Positions 47,961 through 53,106 of a stretch of DNA of 53,106 nt are shown here, in pieces. The translations under genes were made by a program, and so were the position numbers. The stretch comes from Deltaproteobacteria bacterium (GTDB lineage Bacteria; Bdellovibrionota; Bacteriovoracia; Bacteriovoracales; Bacteriovoracaceae). Within the stretch, counting starts at the first letter, position 1, and each line of letters opens with the position of its first letter. Where the stretch lies: assembly GCA_006226755.1 (NCBI GenBank), contig SBGE01000192.1, positions 1-53,106 on the forward strand, in the 5' to 3' direction. Below the pieces are notes generated by a model. The model was not told where the DNA came from, did not search any database, and saw only the letters and a program-made list of their open reading frames with translations.

Positions 47961-48839
47961 TTATAATACTTGAGGATCTGTAGACAGTGAGCCAATTGGA
48001 TTGGCATTGAAATGCTCTATGATCTTATCCCAACTTGGAACTTTGATTCCATCTGGATGTATAACTTCACCTTGCTTACCAATATAGTATGAACGCAAAC
48101 CATGATCACGATATGCTCTGATGTCATGTGGCTTATCCCCAAATCCAATCAGAATGTTATCAAATTTCTCTTTCATCTTTTCAATGATCCAACTTTTGAA
48201 ATCACCATGATCACTTGGAACGTCACCATTGGCAAAATCCCAAAAAAGACTCGGAGCTTTAACAAAATCATACATGGCCAACCATTCTTTGGTTTTATTG
48301 ATGAAGGCATCATCTCTAGCAGTCAAATACACGATTTGGAATTTGTTAGAAAAATACTTAATCGAAGATGCTGCATTTTGAAGAGGCTTGAGTTTTGAGT
48401 TTGGTTTAACCAGAACTTCCCAAGGGGAAGCATCGCTAATGGTATGATCGATATCAGAAATGGCAATTGGTGTACTTCTAGAAAGCACCAGAGTTACAAC
48501 TTCGGCCTCATTAGACTGATAGTCACTTTCCCCAGGAAGAGAAGCAACCACCAAATATTGACCCACTTCTTTTGCAGGAATTTCAAGCTCGGCCACGCCA
48601 TCACCATCAGTTAGAGCGTCTCCAAGTTTTTTTCCATTCAAATGGAACTGAACAATTTCACCTGGAATATCCATTCTATAAGGAATAACTCTTGAGCTTT
48701 CAAGTTTGGCCTTGACGACAATCGTCTCTTGATCAGTAAAAACGCCGTCTATTCCTTGAAGAATTGCACCAAGTTTTGATGCAGCTTGAACTGAGAAAGT
48801 TATCAAAAATGAAGTTGTGAGAATCAATAATGATTTCAT
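47961..48839 (-). CDS. Secreted Ig-like/HAD (LNS2-like) protein
   Basis: A 292-residue exported protein (signal MKSLLILTTSFLITFSVQA). An N-terminal beta-sandwich (about 30-130) is followed by a HAD-like phosphatase domain of the LNS2/lipin type: ISDIDHTISDAS (DxDxT), IVYLTARDDAF, and LIGFGDKPHDIRAYRDHG. LNS2 domains act on phosphatidate in eukaryotes, and some bacterial secreted versions exist; the actual substrate here is unknown. ATG 48839 opens the signal peptide and has GGGGG upstream; the track start adds six residues. That GGGGG lies in the arm of a terminator hairpin. Confidence 0.82.
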   Translation of the reverse strand: MKSLLILTTSFLITFSVQAASKLGAILQGIDGVFTDQETIVVKAKLESSRVIPYRMDIPGEIVQFHLNGKKLGDALTDGDGVAELEIPAKEVGQYLVVASLPGESDYQSNEAEVVTLVLSRSTPIAISDIDHTISDASPWEVLVKPNSKLKPLQNAASSIKYFSNKFQIVYLTARDDAFINKTKEWLAMYDFVKAPSLFWDFANGDVPSDHGDFKSWIIEKMKEKFDNILIGFGDKPHDIRAYRDHGLRSYYIGKQGEVIHPDGIKVPSWDKIIEHFNANPIGSLSTDPQVL

Positions 48840-48843
48840 AAAC

Positions 48844-48872
48844 GAAAACCCCCGCATTGGATTGCAGGGGTT
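48844..48872 (-). terminator. Terminator hairpin after the symporter gene, overlapping the next ribosome binding site
   Basis: On the minus strand AACCCCTGCA pairs with TGCGGGGGTT (one mismatch), loop ATCCAA, followed by TTTTCGTTT. It lies after the symporter stop and ends 5 nt before the LNS2-like ATG. The 3' arm includes the GGGGG that would serve as that gene's Shine-Dalgarno. Confidence 0.7.
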
Positions 48873-48884
48873 ATTAAACTAAGA

Positions 48885-50348
48885 TTAGGCTTCTTGGTCA
48901 ATGACGCTCTGTGGCGTCTGGGACTTTTTTACAATGCTCCAAATCTCATATGTTCCCCAAATTGTAAGGGAAACCAAAATCGCCCAAGTTCCACTTACGG
49001 CCGGATTTGTGACTCCTGCAAATAAATTTAAGTAGAAATGGACAAAAAGAGCACTCAAAGAAGCTGTAAAAACCACTGGAACAGGGAGAATTTTCTTTCT
49101 CATCACTCCCGATAAAAATGGAACCAAGCTGGCAGCTGCCAAAGCGTAGACACCTTTTTGAGCAAAGAGTCCCACATATTTTGGAGGATTCCACGCCAAA
49201 ATAAGACCAACAACTCCAACAACGACTAGAATATATCTTGAAATATCCAGTCCTCTTTTATCGTCAAACTTCATCATCGGTCCTAAAAAATCTGTTGTAA
49301 TCATCGAGCTTAGTGAAACTAAAATTCCATCTAGAGTTGAGAGTCCCGCTGCAAGAAGACCAATTGAAAGCATACCTTTGAGATATGGTCCCCACCAAAA
49401 ATCAGCGAATTTCTGGGTGATATATGTCACAACGACAGCATCCTGTGACGTGACTGGTAGATCGATAAGTCTGGCATAAAAACCAATAAACAACATCAAT
49501 CCAAAAATCCCTCCAGTGATCATGGTGGTCCAGAGGAATACTTTTGTATCCTTTTCACTTCTGAGAAAAAGAATCTTGGTCAAAATATGAGGCTGTAACA
49601 TCAGTGCAAATGTGATGAAAAAGCTTGATATGAAAACAGAGAAGAAATCATGATAAAGAACACTGCTAGAATTGAATACCGAAGCATAATCCATGGAAAC
49701 ACTCTGAAGTGTTGTAATAAAACCATCTGCAAACAATGGTAATCCGTCCACAAACAAGAAAACACTGATGATGATCATAAATACACTTTGAAGTGCATTG
49801 GTATAGGCATGAGCGTAGCTTCCCCCAAACAAGATATAAGAAAAGACAAAACCTATACAAAGCATCAAGGCAACTTTTTGAGTGATTCCAAATAAAGAAG
49901 CAAGAATCAAACTACAACCCACAAGAATTAAAACAATAAATGTCAAACTTAGTAGGTTCAAAAAGGCAAAGAACAGTGAAAGACTTCTACTTTCATAGTG
50001 ATGATATAGCCATTGAGCAAGAGTCAAACTTCCATTTTTCTCTCCTAGCGCTTTAAATTTTCGAGTGAGTAAGATGAACGCCCCTGCAATTCCAAAAAAC
50101 GCAGCTACTCCATAGTGCAACCAAGCAGAAAGTCCATGAGTATATACGAATCCCGGATTAATAACGAAAGTCGCTGTTGAAGAAATGCTTGAAGCAAGTG
50201 TTACTCCAACCAGTACTGGCCCCATTTGTCCGCCAGCAATAGCGAAACCTTTAAGTCCACTGGTTTTTTTCATACCCTTGATGGAAAGCCAGTACGTTGC
50301 GACCAGCATGATTCCCATAAGAATCAAATTGAAAGTCATTGGTGTCAT
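48885..50348 (-). CDS. Sodium:solute symporter (SSS family)
   Basis: A 487-residue inner-membrane transporter with about 13 hydrophobic segments. The SSS signature is GLLAAGLSTLDGILVSLSSM followed by DFLG, and the substrate side begins with AGGQMGPVLVGVTLASSIS. It uses the sodium gradient to import a solute; relatives carry acetate, proline, pantothenate or sugars, and the cargo is not predictable. Its ATG overlaps the acyl-CoA ligase stop as ATGA, and AAGGGG precedes it. A terminator follows, so it closes the SDR-hydrolase-ligase operon. Confidence 0.88.
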   Translation of the reverse strand: MTPMTFNLILMGIMLVATYWLSIKGMKKTSGLKGFAIAGGQMGPVLVGVTLASSISSTATFVINPGFVYTHGLSAWLHYGVAAFFGIAGAFILLTRKFKALGEKNGSLTLAQWLYHHYESRSLSLFFAFLNLLSLTFIVLILVGCSLILASLFGITQKVALMLCIGFVFSYILFGGSYAHAYTNALQSVFMIIISVFLFVDGLPLFADGFITTLQSVSMDYASVFNSSSVLYHDFFSVFISSFFITFALMLQPHILTKILFLRSEKDTKVFLWTTMITGGIFGLMLFIGFYARLIDLPVTSQDAVVVTYITQKFADFWWGPYLKGMLSIGLLAAGLSTLDGILVSLSSMITTDFLGPMMKFDDKRGLDISRYILVVVGVVGLILAWNPPKYVGLFAQKGVYALAAASLVPFLSGVMRKKILPVPVVFTASLSALFVHFYLNLFAGVTNPAVSGTWAILVSLTIWGTYEIWSIVKKSQTPQSVIDQEA

Positions 50349-51790
50349 TTTAAAGCCCCTTCCTTGAGTTGAACTCGATTGATTTTGCCATTGGGTAGCA
50401 ATGGAAACTCATCGAGCTTTTCAAGATGTTTTGGCCATTTGTACTTGGCCAGTTTTCCTTTTAACCATTCATTTAGTTCATCGAGTTCAATCTCTTGATG
50501 AGCGGAATAATACATTTTTCCAACCTCACCCCATTTTTCATGAGGTCTGGCCACTACAACCGCCTCATCAATACCTGGATGATCTCTTAAAACTTTTTCA
50601 ACTTCACCGGGATATACATTCTCTCCCCCGCTGATATACATATCTTTGATTCTTCCGACGACATAGAAGTATCCATCTTCATCGAATTGCACTAAGTCTC
50701 CGGTTTTAAAATATCCTTCTTCATCAAGTGAGTGCTTAAATAACTCTTCTTTTTGAAAATAGCCTTGGCAAAGATGATCACCTTTGATCAGAAGTTCACC
50801 CGGTTGACTGGTTCCGACTTTATTTCCTTCACCATCAACAACTTTGACTACCGAGTGAGGCATTGGTCTTCCTATACTGCCAAGCTTTAGTAATGCTTTG
50901 TCTTCTTCTAGTACAAAACAATTCGGACCTACTTCAGTAAGTCCAAATCCTTGCTTGAACATAATGCCGAGCTGTTGATAGCCGAGGATTGTTTCTTTTG
51001 CAATCGCAGCTCCACCAGAGACACAAAATCTCAAGGAGTTAGTATTCTCTTCTTTCACACCATGTGAATAGATGTTTTGAAACATGGTCGGAACACCAAA
51101 ATACACGCTAACCTTTTCATTTTTCCAAGTATCCACAACATTTTGAGGGTCAAATTTCTCTGCCAAAATAGCGGTTCCACCAAGCCATAAAAGAGGCAAG
51201 CAAAGAACGTTATAACCACCTGTATGGAAAAATGGAGTTTCAACCATTGTGATATCACTTGGAACAAGGTTCCACATTTTACAAGTCATTTGAATATTCG
51301 TTTCAAGCATTTTTCCATGAAACAAAACACCCTTGGGCTCACCTGTACTGCCACTTGTAAAAAGCATTAATGCTGCGTGATCATTGTTTGAAAGATCAGT
51401 CTTGGAAACATTTCCAAGTTTGATATCATCAATCAAGAACGAACGTTGAAAAATACCATCAAACTCTTTGTGAGTAATGATGACTTTTGGAGTTGAGAAG
51501 GCCACTTGATGTCTCAACTCACCTTCAGAAAGTCTGAAGTTCATGGGATTAAGAATGGCGCCCAGTCTGGCGCAGGCAAAAAGCAATAAAAGGTGTTCTT
51601 TAGAATTGCAAGAAAGGTATGCCACTCGGTCACCTTTTTTAACACCTAGATTTTCCAACCAGTAAGTCCACTGGTCGACTTGAGTTTCCAATTCTCTATA
51701 AGTCAGAGACTGTCCAGTCCCTTGCTCAATTATGGCAATTTTCTCGGGGTACTCAAGAGAGTTGCGACCCAGAAATGAAATCCAGCTCAC
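50345..51790 (-). CDS. Acyl-CoA synthetase (AMP-forming ligase)
   Basis: A 481-residue adenylate-forming enzyme. The motifs are ordered: AMP binding LMLFTSGSTGEPKGV, FKQGFGLTEVG, EGYFKTGDLV, GRIKDMYISGGENVYPGEVE and the final FPLLPNGKINR with the catalytic Lys. It activates an organic or fatty acid to its CoA ester. The substrate is unknown, and MenE-like or FadD-like roles are both possible. The track starts at 51871, but those residues lie inside the upstream gene. The GTG at 51790 has AAAGGAG upstream and gives the usual N-terminus VSWISFLGRN, so it is chosen, overlapping the hydrolase by 38 nt. Confidence 0.9.
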   Translation of the reverse strand: MSWISFLGRNSLEYPEKIAIIEQGTGQSLTYRELETQVDQWTYWLENLGVKKGDRVAYLSCNSKEHLLLLFACARLGAILNPMNFRLSEGELRHQVAFSTPKVIITHKEFDGIFQRSFLIDDIKLGNVSKTDLSNNDHAALMLFTSGSTGEPKGVLFHGKMLETNIQMTCKMWNLVPSDITMVETPFFHTGGYNVLCLPLLWLGGTAILAEKFDPQNVVDTWKNEKVSVYFGVPTMFQNIYSHGVKEENTNSLRFCVSGGAAIAKETILGYQQLGIMFKQGFGLTEVGPNCFVLEEDKALLKLGSIGRPMPHSVVKVVDGEGNKVGTSQPGELLIKGDHLCQGYFQKEELFKHSLDEEGYFKTGDLVQFDEDGYFYVVGRIKDMYISGGENVYPGEVEKVLRDHPGIDEAVVVARPHEKWGEVGKMYYSAHQEIELDELNEWLKGKLAKYKWPKHLEKLDEFPLLPNGKINRVQLKEGALK

Positions 51791-52562
51791 TGAGTTTCTC
51801 CTTTCGACAGAAATGCTTGATAATTTCAACCGCTTCACCAGGGTGTTCCAATAGACAAGCATGCCCACCATTCATGACTCCAAACTTCGCTTGTTTGACT
51901 TTATCGGCCATCTCTCTTTGAAGTGTCGGAGTCGTTAATATATCTTCTTCACCAGTTAAAAACAGAGTGGGAACGCTGATTTCATTTAGCTCCAGCTCTC
52001 CTTCCATTCCCGAGGCGATAAGGGCCTGCACATTTTCTTTTTTCCAACTGTGAGACAACGATCTATAACGAGGAATCAAGTCAACATTTGCTTCTAAAGT
52101 ACTTCTTCCCCAAATCCAAGGTAGAGCAACATCAAAACGATGTTCTGGGCCTCCTTCAAGATGGGCCTTTTTCCAAGAATTTAATACAGAATTGATAAAC
52201 GGACTGGTATTGGCATAACTAGCAGCTACAATTTGTCCTCGAACAATCTTAGGGTTTTTAAGAGAAAGCCCCATGGCAACTCTTCCTCCATTTGATAGAC
52301 CAACCAAGAACGCAGATTTGATTCCAAGCTTCAAAAGCAGGGAATCAAGAACATCAACCTGTTCTTCAAGCGTTACTTTTTGTGCGATATCCGGAGACTT
52401 CCCTTGACCAGGTCCATCGTAGCGAAGGATATTGAAGTCCCTGGAAAGCTCTGACACATGAATATCCCAGCTTTCCAGGGTGGCCAATAGGCCGTTAATC
52501 AGGACCAGCCACGGGGCCATCGGGCCTGGTCCTGAATTAATTTTGTAGTTGATACCTCTCAA
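51753..52562 (-). CDS. Alpha/beta hydrolase
   Basis: A 269-residue enzyme: oxyanion region LVLINGLLATLESW, strand YDGPGQGKS, nucleophile elbow VGLSNGGRV, acid in FLTGEEDILT and the His in NGGHACLLEHP. The start is a TTG (TTGA overlap with the SDR stop) with GGGGGA upstream, and the first residues MRGINYKINSG fit the fold. Relatives cleave C-C bonds, esters or lactones. Within this operon it might release or trim an acid that the following ligase turns into a CoA ester (inference). Confidence 0.85.
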   Translation of the reverse strand: MRGINYKINSGPGPMAPWLVLINGLLATLESWDIHVSELSRDFNILRYDGPGQGKSPDIAQKVTLEEQVDVLDSLLLKLGIKSAFLVGLSNGGRVAMGLSLKNPKIVRGQIVAASYANTSPFINSVLNSWKKAHLEGGPEHRFDVALPWIWGRSTLEANVDLIPRYRSLSHSWKKENVQALIASGMEGELELNEISVPTLFLTGEEDILTTPTLQREMADKVKQAKFGVMNGGHACLLEHPGEAVEIIKHFCRKEKLSELDFISGSQLS

Positions 52563-53106
52563 AGCGAAATTCCCCCATCAACATTAAGACAGGTTCCAGT
52601 AATAAAGGAGGCTTGATCAGAGGCCAAAAAGCGATAGGCCTTTGCAATTTCTGTAGGCTCACCCATTCTTCCTAGAGCAGTTTTTTCTCTGATCATATCG
52701 ATTACTTTTTCAGGAATTGTTTCGACCATTGGTGTTGCAATAAAACCTGGAGCAACCGCGTTCACTCTAATTCCGTAGCGACCAAGTTCCTTGGCCATGG
52801 TTTTTGTCATTCCGATAACGCCGGCCTTAGTCGCGACATAATTTGTCTGACCGAAATTACCATTATGTGCGACAACTGAAGCAGCATTTAAGATACTTCC
52901 GCCTTGTCCCTGATCTTTCATGGCAATAGCTGCCATTTGAGAGAGAAGGAAAACTGACTTAAGATTGACATTAATCACGGCATCCCATGCATCCTCAGTC
53001 ATTTTTACTAAAGTTGCGTCTTTAGTAATTCCCGCATTATTAACGAGAACATTAATACCTTTTTTCATTTCACCATTGATAATATCAAGATCTTCTTTGC
53101 GTGTGA
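52559..53106 (-). CDS. SDR reductase (FabG/PhaB-like), N-terminus cut by window edge
   Basis: An NAD(P)-dependent reductase. The reading frame stays open through the window edge (residues before the track's Met read TRKEDLDIINGE), so the track start at 53068 is internal and the glycine-rich cofactor motif is outside the window. Visible elements: NVLVNNAGITKDATLVKM, INVNLKSVF, ILNAASVVA, the catalytic Y-x3-K in NYVATKAGVIG, RVNAVAPGFIATPM and the C-terminal ITGTCLNVDGGISL. This is the pattern of 3-oxoacyl-ACP or acetoacetyl-CoA reductases. It is the first visible gene of the operon with the hydrolase, ligase and symporter. Confidence 0.9.
   Translation of the reverse strand, partial: TRKEDLDIINGEMKKGINVLVNNAGITKDATLVKMTEDAWDAVINVNLKSVFLLSQMAAIAMKDQGQGGSILNAASVVAHNGNFGQTNYVATKAGVIGMTKTMAKELGRYGIRVNAVAPGFIATPMVETIPEKVIDMIREKTALGRMGEPTEIAKAYRFLASDQASFITGTCLNVDGGISL

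Noticed and set aside
1-53106. CRISPR array, insertion sequence, prophage or toxin-antitoxin pair
   Set aside because: No spaced direct repeats, transposase or phage motifs, or paired small toxin/antitoxin ORFs were found on either strand.

Overview
The window is a compact, AT-rich stretch of bacterial chromosome (about 40% GC by eye). It holds about 44 protein genes and one tRNA, and I see no rRNA, insertion sequence, prophage or CRISPR array. No gap between genes exceeds about 270 bp. It encodes diderm (Gram-negative) envelope functions: lipoproteins, beta-barrel proteins, a GT51 transglycosylase and many signal-peptide proteins of unknown function. GTG/TTG starts and ATGA-type overlaps are frequent. 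The density of secreted orphan proteins, the YerC-type regulator beside hisG, and the overall composition suggest the predatory Bdellovibrionota (Bacteriovorax/Halobacteriovorax side). That assignment is an inference, not proven here.

Layout. 1-2138: start of a histidine operon (yerC-hisG-hisD, minus strand, hisD cut by the window edge), with two related palindromes that look like operators of the TrpR-like YerC protein. 2341-3615: small plus-strand operon (DUF6435-like, DCC thiol oxidoreductase-like, SDR). 3661-9219: minus-strand cvfB, tRNA-Leu(GAG), a hypothetical gene, mnmA, an M28 peptidase and a divergent MnmA paralogue, plus one small plus-strand cysteine protein. 9353-12152: an ABC-ATPase-like protein without a P-loop, a lone C5 DNA methyltransferase and an alpha/beta hydrolase. 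12201-16161: a secreted cytochrome c operon. 16395-19965: heterodimeric ABC exporter. 20020-22183: lplA and a pectinacetylesterase/Notum-family hydrolase. 22214-33835: envelope and secreted proteins, including a 1171-residue orphan, a beta-barrel candidate, a GT51 transglycosylase and a GMC oxidoreductase. 33888-35848: HAD phosphatase and a possible nuclease. 35937-42120: pyrimidine operon pyrB-carAB(fused)-pyrF. 42110-48839: lipoproteins, a lipoprotein metalloprotease, an outer-membrane-type protein and an Ig-HAD/LNS2-like secreted protein. 48885-53106: SDR-hydrolase-acyl-CoA ligase-Na+/solute symporter operon, cut at its 5' end by the window edge.

How the genes fit together. The best supported metabolic units are histidine synthesis (hisG, hisD) with a local regulator, de novo pyrimidine synthesis with a single-chain carbamoyl-phosphate synthetase, tRNA 2-thiolation (mnmA), and lipoate salvage (lplA). 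Several proteins keep the fold of a known enzyme but have altered catalytic motifs: the MnmA-like protein, the M28 peptidase, the ABC-like protein, the HAD phosphatase and PyrB. These are the most unusual feature of the window. The strongest regulatory observation is the pair of 7-4-7 palindromes around yerC/hisG. No single feature proves a new defence or predation system. The best candidates for undescribed biology are the 7.9-10 kb cluster of altered enzymes, the cytochrome/propeller operon, and the 1171-residue secreted protein with its partner.
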